Source of the DNA: Verrucomicrobiota bacterium
GTDB taxonomy: Bacteria; Verrucomicrobiota; Kiritimatiellia; CAIVKH01
Reading direction: 5' to 3'
NCBI GenBank assembly: GCA_024233345.1
Contig: JACKPT010000005.1
Location: forward strand, 1-64,000
DNA: 64,000 nt
Positions 34,386-43,626 of this stretch are shown piece by piece. The notes under the pieces were generated by a model. That model did no database searches. It saw only the letters and a program-made list of their open reading frames with translations, and was not told the origin of the DNA. How positions within the stretch are numbered: position 1 is the first letter of the stretch; every line of letters begins with the position of its first letter. The position numbers were made by a program, and so were the translations under genes.

Positions 34386-35581
34386 GACGGCGACCCCTCC
34401 GGTTCATCGGGCCGGGAAGCGCGGGGGGCTTTGAGGAGGCGGATCCGGTTTTCGTCGCGGGGCAGATACAGGGTAAAGGTGGTGCCGGATTGCGGCTCGC
34501 TGTGTACCTCCAGTTCACCGCCGTGATCCCGGATGATACGCTGGACGATCATCAAACCCAGACCCGTTCCCTCCAGCTTGGTGGTGTAGTACGCCTCAAA
34601 AATACTGCTGAGTTCATCGGCAGGAATCCCCGGCCCGTTGTCTTTGAACGCGACATAGACAAACCGGTCGTTGGCGCCCAGCCAGATTTTGAGCAACCCT
34701 CCGCCGGGCATGACCTGCATGGCATTACGGATAATATTGAAGAAGGCCTGCTTGATCTGGTTCCGGTCAATGAGGGCGGCCGGCAAGTCTTCTGCGGTAT
34801 CGATTTCCACCAGGATATCCCGGTCCCGCAATTCATGGTGTAAAAACTGGAGGGTGTCATCGACCACCTCCCGCAACGAGGCCCGCTCGAAGGCCGGCTG
34901 GGTCGGGCGGAGGGCCTTCAAAAATTGTGTAATAATCTGATCGAGCCGGGTGACTTCCCGCTGGGCAACATCGAGAAGCTCGCCCAGGGATGCCTGCACG
35001 TCGGGAGGGCAATCGCCCAATTCACGCATCATGAGCTGCAGGTGGATGGTCAGGGAGTTAAGGGGGTTGCCAATCTCGTGGGCCACCCCGGCCGCGAGCA
35101 GCGTAATCGCGTTGAGTCGTTCCGACTCAATCGTGCGGGTTTCGTGCATCCGCTCCCGGGTGACATCGCGCAGGATGACGACCGCGCCTTCTTCATCGGC
35201 CTCGACCGCCCGCAACGGGACCACATAAAAATCGACATAGCGATGGGTGGGGTAGGTGATCTCGATTTCACGGGTCAGGAGTTTGCTCCATTCCGTTTCA
35301 TCCAGTCCCTGCACCTTTTCCCATTCGATTCCCCGGAGATACTTGGACAGGGGATGCCCGACCGCCGCATCGAGCTCAAACCCCAGCATCGATTCGGAGG
35401 CCCGGTTCGCGTAGGTCAGGCAGCCCCGGCCGTCCACCACGACAATACCTTCCTGAATCGCATGGAAAATGGTCTCCAGCAGGCCTTTTTCACCCGCCAG
35501 GCGCAAGAAGTGACTCTGCAGACTGCCGGCATCGATCTTGTCGATTTTGTCCAGCAACTTGTCCAGAAAAGCCGATTTCAT
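34382..35581 (-). CDS. PAS-domain sensor histidine kinase (NtrB-like)
   Basis: A 399-residue soluble kinase without membrane segments. A PAS domain lies at about 35-140 (ETIFHAIQEGIVVVDGRGCL), then the dimerisation helix with phospho-His in LAAGVAHEIGNPLNSLTIHL, and an ATPase domain with N-box QAFFNIIRNAMQVMPGGG, DNGPGIPADELSSIFE and GTGLGLMIVQRI. It senses a cytoplasmic signal through the PAS domain, which is unknown, and phosphorylates the regulator downstream. A divergent pullulanase gene starts 136 bases away and could be a target, though no sigma54 promoter is evident. Confidence 0.95.
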   Translation of the reverse strand: MKSAFLDKLLDKIDKIDAGSLQSHFLRLAGEKGLLETIFHAIQEGIVVVDGRGCLTYANRASESMLGFELDAAVGHPLSKYLRGIEWEKVQGLDETEWSKLLTREIEITYPTHRYVDFYVVPLRAVEADEEGAVVILRDVTRERMHETRTIESERLNAITLLAAGVAHEIGNPLNSLTIHLQLMMRELGDCPPDVQASLGELLDVAQREVTRLDQIITQFLKALRPTQPAFERASLREVVDDTLQFLHHELRDRDILVEIDTAEDLPAALIDRNQIKQAFFNIIRNAMQVMPGGGLLKIWLGANDRFVYVAFKDNGPGIPADELSSIFEAYYTTKLEGTGLGLMIVQRIIRDHGGELEVHSEPQSGTTFTLYLPRDENRIRLLKAPRASRPDEPEGSPS

Positions 35582-35717
35582 AGGGGGTGATCCTAGCGAA
35601 AGCGGGACAAGATGTCACGCAACGGAATGAAAATATGAATGGAAATCGCACCGAAATCTCGACGCTGCACCGGTTTCATGGTAGGAGGCTTCTCTGGTTT
35701 TGGAAAGGACATGCAGT

Positions 35718-37673
35718 ATGCGCAACATTTCGCCCCCAGCTTTTGACTCGATCGAATTTGAGCGAACATTTTATTACGATGGACCGCTTGGTTGTGACTG
35801 GTCCAAGAAGCGAAGTTTGTTTCATGTCTGGTCACCGGCCGCCGAGGCGATGACGTTACGGCTCTATCGCACCGGTCACCGCAAGGAAACGCCCAAGGAT
35901 TTCCCGATGACCTCCCTGGGCAGCGGGGTCTGGCACGTTGAGCTGCCGGGCAACCATGAGGGGATGTATTATACCTATCAGCCGGAGATTCCCGGCTATC
36001 CAATTCGTGAAACTGCCGATCCCTATGCCCGGGCAGTAGGGGCCAACGGCCAGCGGGCAATGATTGTGGATCTCAGCGGTACCGATCCCAAGGGCTGGGA
36101 CAAGGACCGCAAGCCGGCATTCGGAAAGCCCACCGATGCGATTCTCTACGAGTTGCATGTGCGGGATGCGTCGATTCATCCCAAGTCCGGGATTCAGAAC
36201 AAGGGACGGTTTGCGGGGTTGACCGAGCGGGGAACCAAAGGCCCGGGCGGGGTCAGGACCGGACTGGATCATCTGGTCGAGCTTGGGGTTACCCATGTAC
36301 ATTTGTTGCCGATCGCCGACTACTTCACGGTGGATGAAACCAAGCCGAAGGCCCGGCAGTATAATTGGGGGTACGACCCGCAAAATTATAATGTACCCGA
36401 AGGCTCCTATGCTACGGACGCCAAGGACGGGGCGGTGCGGGTCAGGGAATTTAAATCCCTGGTTCAGGCCTTTCACAAGGCAGGCCTCCGGGTGGTCATG
36501 GATGTGGTGTACAACCATACCTATCACGCTGCGGATTCCTGCTTTTCCATCCTCGCCCCCGGCTACTATTACCGGATGCTCGCCGATGGGTCTTTTTCCA
36601 ATGGCTCGGGTTGCGGCAATGAAACCGCCTCGGAGCGTGCCATGTTTACCCGGTTCATGATTGATTCGCTCGTCTACTGGGCCCGGGAGTATCATGTGGA
36701 TGGTTTTCGGTTTGACCTGATGGGGCTGCATGATCTCGAAACCATGAACCTGATCCGGGCTGCGATGGATGATCTGGATCCGTCGATTCTGCTGTACGGG
36801 GAAGGCTGGACCGGAGGAGATTCGCCCCTGCCGGAATCGGAACGGGCCATCAAGGTCAATGCCGCTCAACTCAACCGGATCGGAGTTTTCAGTGACGACA
36901 TGCGGGACGGGGTCAAAGGCGCGGTTTGGGATGCCGGACGCAAGGGGTTTGTCAACGGTGGGGAGAACTACGAGGAAACGATCAAGTTTGGCGTGGTGGC
37001 CGGGGTTCGTCATCCGTCTGTCCGCTACACCAAGGTCAATTACTCCCATCGTCCTTGGGCCAAGGAGCCTCACCATTGTGTGAACTATTGTTCCGCCCAC
37101 GACAATCACACCCTCTGGGACAAACTTCTGCTGACCAATCCCGAGGATAGCGAAGCGGACCGGATTCGCATGCATTCCTTGTCCAATGCCATCGTCCTGA
37201 CCTCCCAGGGGATTTCCTTTTTGCATGCCGGTACGGATTTTCTTCGCACCAAGCACGGCGAGGAGAACAGCTACAACAAGCCGGACAAGATCAACTGGAT
37301 GGACTGGAGCCGCAAGGCTGACTATCTGGCCGTGAACCAATATCACCGGGGTCTGATTGCCCTCCGCAAGGCGCACCCGGCCCTGCGATTGCCAACCGCA
37401 AAGCAGATCCGGGACAGTATCCGCTTTCTCAAGCCGAACCTCCCTTCGGTGGTGGCTTTTCTCATCGATGGAAAGTCGGTCAAGGATCCTGCGGGTCGTC
37501 TACTGGTCGTCTACAATGCGAGCCGGGAGGCCATCGCGTTACCCTTGCCGGAAGGCAAATGGCATGTCCTGGCCAATGAGAAGCGGGCCGGGGCAAAACC
37601 GTTTGGCAAACCCCTGACCGGTTCCGCAAAGGTTGCCCCCATTTCACTTCTGGTACTTTCCGCAAAGGCCTGA
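35718..37673 (+). CDS. Type I pullulanase / glycogen debranching GH13 enzyme
   Basis: A 651-residue alpha-amylase-superfamily enzyme. A CBM48-like N-domain (LFHVWSPAAEAMTLRLYRTG) precedes the barrel. The YNWGYDPQNYNVPEGSYA block is the signature of type I pullulanases. Catalytic residues are visible: nucleophile Asp in GFRFDLMGLHD, acid Glu in LLYGEGWTGG and the third Asp in YCSAHDNHTLW. It hydrolyses alpha-1,6 branches of glycogen or pullulan; no signal peptide is present, so it should be cytoplasmic. ATG 35718 lies eight bases after GGAAAGGA. The thioesterase gene follows within two bases. Confidence 0.92.
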   Translation: MRNISPPAFDSIEFERTFYYDGPLGCDWSKKRSLFHVWSPAAEAMTLRLYRTGHRKETPKDFPMTSLGSGVWHVELPGNHEGMYYTYQPEIPGYPIRETADPYARAVGANGQRAMIVDLSGTDPKGWDKDRKPAFGKPTDAILYELHVRDASIHPKSGIQNKGRFAGLTERGTKGPGGVRTGLDHLVELGVTHVHLLPIADYFTVDETKPKARQYNWGYDPQNYNVPEGSYATDAKDGAVRVREFKSLVQAFHKAGLRVVMDVVYNHTYHAADSCFSILAPGYYYRMLADGSFSNGSGCGNETASERAMFTRFMIDSLVYWAREYHVDGFRFDLMGLHDLETMNLIRAAMDDLDPSILLYGEGWTGGDSPLPESERAIKVNAAQLNRIGVFSDDMRDGVKGAVWDAGRKGFVNGGENYEETIKFGVVAGVRHPSVRYTKVNYSHRPWAKEPHHCVNYCSAHDNHTLWDKLLLTNPEDSEADRIRMHSLSNAIVLTSQGISFLHAGTDFLRTKHGEENSYNKPDKINWMDWSRKADYLAVNQYHRGLIALRKAHPALRLPTAKQIRDSIRFLKPNLPSVVAFLIDGKSVKDPAGRLLVVYNASREAIALPLPEGKWHVLANEKRAGAKPFGKPLTGSAKVAPISLLVLSAKA

Positions 37674-37675
37674 TC

Positions 37676-38098
37676 ATGCCCGGGGATGTACCTGGCATCT
37701 ATCGTGTGACCTTCACGGTGACTCCGGATATGATCGACGAGAATCGCCACATGAATAACGTGGCCTATGTCCAGTGGATGCAGGATATTGCCATCGAGCA
37801 TTTCTCCGCGATGGGCGGCATGGCTGACATGGAGAGGGAGCACGCGGCCTGGGTGGCCCGATCCCACCACATCGAGTACCTCTCGCCCGCATTTCTGGGT
37901 GAGCAGATCGAGCTGGCGACCTGGGTCTCAAACCTCCGTCGTGTTCGGTCGATCCGGCGATACCAATTCACCCATGTGGCGAGCAACAAGTTGATTGGTG
38001 AGGGCCAAACCGAATGGATCTACATCGACCGGGAAACCGGCCGTCCGAAGAGTGTACCCGGCTCGCTGGCCAGCAAATTCATCCTGCGGGATCTTTGA
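37676..38098 (+). CDS. Acyl-CoA thioesterase (4HBT/FabA hot-dog family)
   Basis: A 140-residue hot-dog protein with TPDMIDENRHMNNVAYVQWM, where the Asp and the HMNN motif are typical of the 4-hydroxybenzoyl-CoA thioesterase group, and the later YLSPAFLGEQIELATWV strand pair. It hydrolyses an acyl-CoA or acyl-ACP of unknown chain. It begins two bases after the pullulanase stop, so the genes are co-transcribed, although no metabolic link is obvious. Confidence 0.88.
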   Translation: MPGDVPGIYRVTFTVTPDMIDENRHMNNVAYVQWMQDIAIEHFSAMGGMADMEREHAAWVARSHHIEYLSPAFLGEQIELATWVSNLRRVRSIRRYQFTHVASNKLIGEGQTEWIYIDRETGRPKSVPGSLASKFILRDL

Positions 38099-38101
38099 CC
38101 C

Positions 38102-38275
38102 TCACTGTTCGAGGCCGGGCATGTAGGGAACCCCTTCCCATGACTCGGGCATATTCCACGGCAAAGTGGACTCGGACTCATCCGGAAAGGTGTGGGCACA
38201 CCCGGATGAAAGCATCAGGAGAAGACTCAGGGCAAAGCCGCCCAGTACCCAGTGGCGTAAGGTTCGGGGGAACAT
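38102..38275 (-). CDS. Small lipoprotein (57 residues)
   Basis: The frame from ATG 38275 encodes MFPRTLRHWVLGGFALSLLL, then MLSSGC as a lipobox at residues 21-26, and a short acidic tail with LPWNMPESWEGVPYMPG. The tail resembles small lipoproteins I recall from Verrucomicrobia-type genomes (a PWxxPxSWEGxPxxPG pattern); this is recollection, not a search. It is the last of three small envelope genes on this strand after 39224. Function unknown. Confidence 0.7.
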   Translation of the reverse strand: MFPRTLRHWVLGGFALSLLLMLSSGCAHTFPDESESTLPWNMPESWEGVPYMPGLEQ

Positions 38276-38290
38276 GGTGCTTTTCCGGGC

Positions 38291-38392
38291 TTAACTGCCG
38301 TAGTAGGTGAGTTCCAACACCTGCAGAACCACCAGAGCCAAAAAGCAGACCAGCGCAACCAGCGAGAGGATCGAAAATACTTTAGTAGACAA
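38291..38392 (-). CDS. Possible 33-residue membrane peptide, TTG start
   Basis: From a TTG at 38392 the frame reads as MSTKVFSILSLVALVCFLAL then VVLQVLELTYYGS, a single membrane helix. The TTG lies inside the last codons of the upstream coiled-coil gene (11 bases overlap), an arrangement typical of translational coupling. No ATG is available in a suitable place. The composition strongly suggests a real product, but the start is inferred. Confidence 0.5.
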   Translation of the reverse strand: MSTKVFSILSLVALVCFLALVVLQVLELTYYGS

Positions 38393-39224
38393 CGTAGTCG
38401 CCCTCCATGACGGAATCCTGAAGCGAGTTGCGGTTGAGATCGGCAATCGCCAGATTGCGCGACACATCGCTGATGGTGATCTTGCCAACCAACTGATCAC
38501 CCCGGTGAATCAGCATTTCCGCGTCCGAAACCAGCCCTTGATCGCTGCCGAGATTAATCACGACAAAATTCCAATCCTTATTCACGAGCACGACCCGACC
38601 GGTCAGCCCCTTGGGTAGCTGTTTGTTGGTGCCGTAGCCAAGCTGACTGAGCAAATCGCTGTTTTCCTGCTCCAGGGTGACCAACTGATCCTGCACATCG
38701 CGGAGTTCATCTTCCACGGTGGCCAGCTTGGTGTTCAGCTCATCGGTCTGTAACTGCAAATCCACCTTGTCCTGCTGCAGCTCATCGAGCCGGGCCTGTT
38801 GACGGGTGACTTCGGCGGACTTGGCCGCAACCTCCTGGTTCAACCGGGCTGCTTCATCTTCGGCGGCCTCCCGATCGGCAATCGCGCGATTCGCTTCATC
38901 CCGGGCCTGATCCCGCTCTTCCCGCGACACATCCAGCGCCTGCTGGGTGGTTTCCAGTTCATCGGTTTTCAGTTGTGCCGCTGCGGCGAGGAGATTCAGG
39001 CTCTTATCCATCTGGGGAAATTGAGCGGGATCGGTTACGACCAGATCCGAGGCGCGAAAGTCGTCAAATTTCAGGTTGCGGGCAATTTCACTCAGGGCGC
39101 TCCGGCTCTTGGCGGTGCTTTCCTTGTAAACCTCCCGCTTGCCGAACAACAGGAATCCCAAGATGAGGGAAACAATACTGAGCAATAAAAGAACAAAAAC
39201 GATGGGCTTCAATGCCTTTGCCAT
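38382..39224 (-). CDS. Membrane-anchored coiled-coil protein
   Basis: A 280-residue protein. One membrane helix at the N-terminus (KPIVFVLLLLSIVSLILGFL) is followed by a long coiled coil at about 85-195 and a compact C-terminal beta domain (LTGRVVLVNKDWNFVVINLG, then SDQGLVSDAEMLIHRGDQLV). That last pattern recurs in envelope proteins of PVC bacteria but has no assigned function that I know. The start at ATG 39224 gives the membrane anchor directly; the frame upstream lacks protein character. It heads a small operon with the two tiny envelope genes downstream. Confidence 0.8.
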   Translation of the reverse strand: MAKALKPIVFVLLLLSIVSLILGFLLFGKREVYKESTAKSRSALSEIARNLKFDDFRASDLVVTDPAQFPQMDKSLNLLAAAAQLKTDELETTQQALDVSREERDQARDEANRAIADREAAEDEAARLNQEVAAKSAEVTRQQARLDELQQDKVDLQLQTDELNTKLATVEDELRDVQDQLVTLEQENSDLLSQLGYGTNKQLPKGLTGRVVLVNKDWNFVVINLGSDQGLVSDAEMLIHRGDQLVGKITISDVSRNLAIADLNRNSLQDSVMEGDYVVY

Positions 39225-39360
39225 GAGTCGTACTCCTGAATAACGGGTAATGGTTGACCTGACGCAAGATAAAGCGGTTTGAACAGGCCTGTCAAACGTG
39301 AAGTTCCCGGATTCCCATGGAGGGATTGATTTTCGTCCCGGATTGGTACAGGTTCGGCCC

Positions 39361-41088
39361 ATGGCTATGGAGAATCAGGAGATTGCCGCCTTGTTCGCGG
39401 AGATGGCGGATTACCACGAATTGCAGGGGGATAATCCCTTCCGGGTTCGGGCCTATCGCAATGCGGCACGCCTGATTGAGGATATGCCGGAGCCCCTGCG
39501 GGAGGGGGTGACACGACAGGACGATTTGACGGAATTACCCGGGATTGGCAAGGAGCTTGCGGAAAAAATCGTAGAAATCGTCCAGACCGGGAAACTGCAG
39601 GCCCTCGAACGGTTGCGGTCTTCCCTCCCGTCCTGTGTGCCGGACCTGCTCGCCCTGCAAGGGCTCGGGCCCAGGAAGGTGAAGGCTCTGCTTGACCATC
39701 TGCAGATCACCCGGCTTGAAGATCTGGAACAGGCTGCCCGGAACGGAAAGGTCCGGGAACTCCCCGGCTTCGGCGCGAAAACAGAGGCCAGCCTTCTCGC
39801 AGCGATCCAGCGCCGGTTATCCACCCCGACCCGGTTTCTCCGTTCACGGGTGGCCCCCCTGGCCAACGAGTTGATGGAAGCGCTGAAAAAGACAGGGCAT
39901 GTGCAGCAAATCACCGTGGCGGGCAGTTTCCGGCGGGGCCGGGATACCGTGGGCGATCTGGATCTACTCGCGGTATCCGACCATCCTTCCGCAGTGATGC
40001 AGGCGTTGGTCGATCGTTCCGAGGTGGCCCAAGTCCTGTTGCGGGGGGAGACCAAAACCAGTGTTCGGTTGACCATGGGATTGCAGGTGGATCTTCGTCT
40101 GGTACCGCCCGAGAGCTTTGGCGCCGCGCTTCAGTACTTTACCGGGAGTCAGGCTCACAATATTGCCACCCGGCGCCGGGCGCAGCTCGCCGGATTGAAG
40201 CAGAATGAATACGGAATTTTCCGAGCGGAGGAACAGATTGCCGGCGCGACCGAAGAAGAGGTTTATCAGGCGCTCCAGTTGCCCTGGATCCCGCCGGAAC
40301 TGCGGGAAGATCGCGGTGAACTGGCTCTGGCCGAGCAGGGCAGGTTGCCGAACCTGATCGGCCCTGCGGATATTCGCGGCGATTTGCATAACCACTCGAC
40401 CTGGTCGGATGGAGCCGCCACCCTCTGCGAGATGGCGTGTGCGGCAAGGAAACGGGGGTGGGAGTATCTCGCGATCACCGACCACAGCAAGCGCCTGACC
40501 GTGGCGAACGGACTGGATGAGCATCGGTTGCGCTTGCAACTTGAGCAGATGGAGGAAGTGCGTGCAGAGCTCGAGGGATTCAGCCTGCTCTCGGGCAGTG
40601 AGGTGGATATTCTCGAGGATGGTTCGCTTGATTTGCCCGACTCCATACTGCGGGAACTTGACGTGGTGATCCTATCGGTCCACAGCAAGTTCAACCTGTC
40701 CAGGGAAAAGCAGACCACCCGGATCCTGAGGGCGCTGGACAATCCGTATATCACCTTTCTGGCTCATCCCACCGGCCGCCTGCTGCTCACCCGGGATCCC
40801 TATGAAGTGGATATGGAGCGAGTGCTCGAGGGCATTCGTGCGCGCGGGTGTTTTGTGGAATGCAATCTGAACCCGCACCGTCTGGATCTGGATGACCGTT
40901 ACCTGGCCCGGGCCAAGGCCCTGGGGGTGCCGGTGGTGCTCAATTGTGACGGCCATTCGGTCACGGATTTCCAGCACCATGACGATGGTATTATGCAGGC
41001 CCGACGGGCTGGACTCGAGGCCGGAGATGTCGTGAATACCGCCACCATCACCGAGCTGCGCAACCGTTTGCGGGCGACCAAACGATAG
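39361..41088 (+). CDS. polX: DNA polymerase/3'-5' exonuclease PolX
   Basis: A 575-residue bacterial family X polymerase with a PHP domain. Residues 1-90 form the helix-hairpin-helix 8-kDa part (LPGIGKELAEKIVEIV). The nucleotidyltransferase core has GSFRRGRDTVGDLDLLAV with its Asp pair and QVDLRLV with the third Asp. The PHP domain from about 335 begins RGDLHNHSTWSDGAATL and carries ITDHSKRL and further His/Asp metal ligands. It fills short gaps in base-excision repair. ATG 39361 is chosen; a GTG at 39298 in the same frame is less likely. Confidence 0.95.
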   Translation: MAMENQEIAALFAEMADYHELQGDNPFRVRAYRNAARLIEDMPEPLREGVTRQDDLTELPGIGKELAEKIVEIVQTGKLQALERLRSSLPSCVPDLLALQGLGPRKVKALLDHLQITRLEDLEQAARNGKVRELPGFGAKTEASLLAAIQRRLSTPTRFLRSRVAPLANELMEALKKTGHVQQITVAGSFRRGRDTVGDLDLLAVSDHPSAVMQALVDRSEVAQVLLRGETKTSVRLTMGLQVDLRLVPPESFGAALQYFTGSQAHNIATRRRAQLAGLKQNEYGIFRAEEQIAGATEEEVYQALQLPWIPPELREDRGELALAEQGRLPNLIGPADIRGDLHNHSTWSDGAATLCEMACAARKRGWEYLAITDHSKRLTVANGLDEHRLRLQLEQMEEVRAELEGFSLLSGSEVDILEDGSLDLPDSILRELDVVILSVHSKFNLSREKQTTRILRALDNPYITFLAHPTGRLLLTRDPYEVDMERVLEGIRARGCFVECNLNPHRLDLDDRYLARAKALGVPVVLNCDGHSVTDFQHHDDGIMQARRAGLEAGDVVNTATITELRNRLRATKR

Positions 41089-41104
41089 CCCCGGAGACTC
41101 ATCC

Positions 41105-41791
41105 ATGCTCGATGCATTCCTGTTTGATTTTGACGGTGTAATTGTCGATACCGAGCCATTGCACCACCGGGCATTCCAACGGGTACTCGATCCCCTTGGA
41201 CTGCCCATCTCGTGGGAAGAATACCAGCGCCGCTACATCGGCTTCGATGACCGGGATGCCCTGCGGGAGCGATTCCAGGCGGGCGGCGAGCCGCTTTCCC
41301 ACAGCAGGATGAAAGCCCTGATCCATCGCAAGGCCCAGGCGTTTCTGGAGATCATCCGGACCGAAGGAGCGCAGCCCTATCCGGGACTGGTCGAACTGAT
41401 TCGCAGTACTTCCGCGCACCGTCCCACGGCTTTATGCAGCGGGGCTTTGCTGAGTGATGTACAACCGATCCTCGCCCAGCTGGGTCTCGATCAGTGTTTT
41501 CAGGTTAAAGTGACCGCCGACCGGGTCGCCAGCAGCAAACCCGACCCGGAGTCCTATCAATTGGCCTTTACCGAGCTGGAAAAAGCCTTTCCCGGAAAAG
41601 TACTTCGGCTCACCCACTCCCTGGCGATTGAAGATACCCCGGCCGGCATCCGCTCGGCCCGTGCCGCCGGTCTCAAAGTCCTGGCGGTGACCAACACCTA
41701 CCCGGCCAAGGATCTACAGGAAGCCCACCGGGTGGTCACCACGCTGGATGGAATGACCGCACAGGATCTCGATCATCTGATGGATGACTGA
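41105..41791 (+). CDS. HAD-superfamily hydrolase (beta-phosphoglucomutase-like)
   Basis: A 228-residue HAD protein with motif I FDFDGVIVDTEPLHH, a helical cap domain at about 15-95, motif II in ALCSGAL, motif III with Lys in SKPDPESYQLAF, and motif IV IEDTPAGIRSARAAGL. The EPLHH after motif I and the helical cap fit phosphatases and phosphomutases acting on sugar phosphates. The substrate is not predictable. It follows PolX by 16 bases. Confidence 0.92.
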   Translation: MLDAFLFDFDGVIVDTEPLHHRAFQRVLDPLGLPISWEEYQRRYIGFDDRDALRERFQAGGEPLSHSRMKALIHRKAQAFLEIIRTEGAQPYPGLVELIRSTSAHRPTALCSGALLSDVQPILAQLGLDQCFQVKVTADRVASSKPDPESYQLAFTELEKAFPGKVLRLTHSLAIEDTPAGIRSARAAGLKVLAVTNTYPAKDLQEAHRVVTTLDGMTAQDLDHLMDD

Positions 41792-41812
41792 CCCGGAGGT
41801 TGGGCAAAAAAA

Positions 41813-41889
41813 TGGAGCGAGTGAAGAGATTCGAACTCTCGACATTCACCTTGGCAAGGTGACGCTCTACCAGCTGAGCTACACTCGCT
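41813..41889 (-). tRNA. tRNA-Gly (GCC), CCA encoded
   Basis: On the minus strand the acceptor AGCGAGT pairs with ACTCGCT, and the anticodon stem TCACC/GGTGA encloses TTGCCAA with anticodon GCC. The T loop is TTCGAAT. The CCA end is encoded at 41813-41815. Confidence 0.93.
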
Positions 41890-42022
41890 CTGACAAGGCG
41901 GCACCATAAAAGCCCACCCCTCGGGGTGGCAAGGATAAAATTTCAGCGATTCGCAAATAAACTCGCGGCTCCCCCCCCGGTTGTGCTAACCTCCCTCGCA
42001 CTAGACAAGAAAAGGAAGTACT

Positions 42023-42853
42023 ATGACCAGAATCAGCGACGCGCAAAATCTTGCCGTCTTCTGTGACTTCGAGAACATCGCTCTCGGCGTCAAAGAAACC
42101 AACCAGGAAGCCTTCAATATCAACAATGTCATCGAGCGGCTTCTGCTTAAGGGCAATATCGTGGTCAAAAAGGCCTATTGTGATTGGACGCGATACCGTG
42201 AATTCAAAGCCTCGATGCACGAGGCATCCTTTGAATTGATCGACATCCCCCACGTCCGGCAATCGGGCAAAAACTCTGCCGACATTCGTATGGTGGTGGA
42301 TGCCCTCGACCTCTGCTACACCAAGGAGCACATCGATGTTTTTGTGGTGATCAGCGGCGATTCCGATTTCTCTCCGCTGGTCAGCAAGTTGCGGGAAAAT
42401 AACAAGGTGGTGATCGGGGTCGGCGTCAAAAAATCAACATCGGACCTCCTCACCGCCAATTGTGATGAGTTCATCTTTTATGATGATCTGATCCGCAAGA
42501 AACCCAAACCGCGGACTGCCACCCGTGGCGCCGCCGATAAATCCAGATCCACCCCTAAAAGCGCAGGCGATAAAGCGGCGGCTCCAGCTGAGGGCAAGAA
42601 GCAGGAAGCATTCGATGTGGTCCTGGAGACGTATGACGCCCTGGTCGAAGAGCGAGGGGATGAGGACAAAATCTGGGGTTCCATGATCAAGCAGACCCTC
42701 AAGCGCCGTAAGCCCGGGTTCAACGAGGCCTACTATGGCTTTCGAACCTTTGGCCAATTGCTGGAGGAAGCGGCCAAAGGTGGGCTGATGACGATCGAAC
42801 GGGATGAAAAGTCCGGCGGCTACATTGTTCTCGGTCTGCACCGGGGCGGTTAA
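42023..42853 (+). CDS. NYN-domain RNase with C-terminal LOTUS-like domain (DUF88)
   Basis: A 276-residue protein. The NYN (PIN-like) nuclease fold occupies about 8-155 with acidic residues in FCDFENIALG, KNSADIRMVVDAL and VISGDSDFSPLV, as in LabA/DUF88 proteins. A basic, Ala-rich linker (about 160-195) leads to a LOTUS/OST-HTH-like domain (IWGSMIKQTLKRRKPGFNEA then YYGFRTFGQLLEEA). The combination suggests an RNA-processing or decay enzyme. AGGAAGTACT before the ATG is a good ribosome-binding site. It is a single gene between two tRNAs. Confidence 0.9.
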   Translation: MTRISDAQNLAVFCDFENIALGVKETNQEAFNINNVIERLLLKGNIVVKKAYCDWTRYREFKASMHEASFELIDIPHVRQSGKNSADIRMVVDALDLCYTKEHIDVFVVISGDSDFSPLVSKLRENNKVVIGVGVKKSTSDLLTANCDEFIFYDDLIRKKPKPRTATRGAADKSRSTPKSAGDKAAAPAEGKKQEAFDVVLETYDALVEERGDEDKIWGSMIKQTLKRRKPGFNEAYYGFRTFGQLLEEAAKGGLMTIERDEKSGGYIVLGLHRGG

Positions 42854-43060
42854 GCTATTCCCTCGGTGCTGGCGAAGGAATGTGCCCCTTCGGTCTCCTC
42901 GCGTCCGATCCTGTCAGACCTTGCAGGAACCGGATGTTCGGGGGCGGGTTCGGGTTTCTTCCCGCGGCGCGGCTTGCCGGATCGATTGAAATTCCGCTGG
43001 TAAAATGGGGCGGTTTGGATTCATAGTCCTGCCAAACCCTTATCTACGGAGGATTCATCG

Positions 43061-43327
43061 ATGAAGCATGTAAAGAAAGTATTCGCCCTGTTCGCCCTGG
43101 CTGGTCTGCTGGTCGGTTGTGCAACCACTTCAAGCTCAGCCCTGGGCAGTTTCAGCTACAATGAGGACACCCAGGTTCTCAGCGTGAAATTTGACAAGGG
43201 CGGGGTCTATGAGTACGCCGGCGTGCCTGCCGACGTGTTTGATCAACTCAAGAAAGCCGAATCTCAGGGCGAGGTCTTCAATCAGTTGGTCAAGGGCCAG
43301 TACAAGTCGAAGAAAGTGTCGGACTGA
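43061..43327 (+). CDS. KTSC-domain lipoprotein
   Basis: An 88-residue lipoprotein: signal MKHVKKVFALFALAGLLVGC with the lipidation Cys at residue 20. The mature part is a KTSC domain (LSVKFDKGGVYEYAGVPADV, then FNQLVKGQYKSKKV), which otherwise is often a small cytoplasmic domain. The role is unknown. CGGAGGA lies before the ATG. Confidence 0.85.
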   Translation: MKHVKKVFALFALAGLLVGCATTSSSALGSFSYNEDTQVLSVKFDKGGVYEYAGVPADVFDQLKKAESQGEVFNQLVKGQYKSKKVSD

Positions 43328-43405
43328 TTCAATTCATTGGATCCGGACACCGCGCCACCCATTTCCCCGCTGAATTGCGGGCGGGGTGGGGGGCGGTTCG
43401 AACTG

Positions 43406-43478
43406 TGGGCCCGGAGGGATTCGAACCCCCAACCAAGGGATTATGAGTCCCCTGCTCTGACCGTTGAGCTACGGGCCC
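43406..43478 (-). tRNA. tRNA with CAU anticodon, probably tRNA-Ile2
   Basis: On the minus strand the acceptor GGGCCCG pairs with CGGGCCC and the anticodon stem GGGGA/TCCCT encloses CTCATAA. The bases after the anticodon stem (TTGGTT) resemble the minor isoleucine tRNA, whose CAU anticodon is modified by TilS, more than elongator methionine tRNA. The CCA is not encoded, unlike the other two tRNAs here. Confidence 0.85.
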
Positions 43479-43626
43479 GGCGGGTCTGAAGGGCACATCA
43501 TACGCATACCCGGGGTAATCGGGAAAGGGATAATTGGCGCGAATCCGGAGAGCGGTTTCCCCGCCAGCACCCCTCACCTTCACAAGTACATGCGCGTGAT
43601 GCGTGGGCACCTCTTGTCCAGTCGGG

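Noticed and set aside
35593..35679. Short minus-strand frame MKPVQRRDFGAISIHIF in the kinase/pullulanase gap
   Set aside because: Only 28 codons with no ribosome-binding site on that strand and no membrane or other feature; probably chance.
35856..37376. Minus-strand reading frame (506 codons) opposite the pullulanase gene
   Set aside because: The pullulanase has all catalytic motifs; the antisense frame has none.
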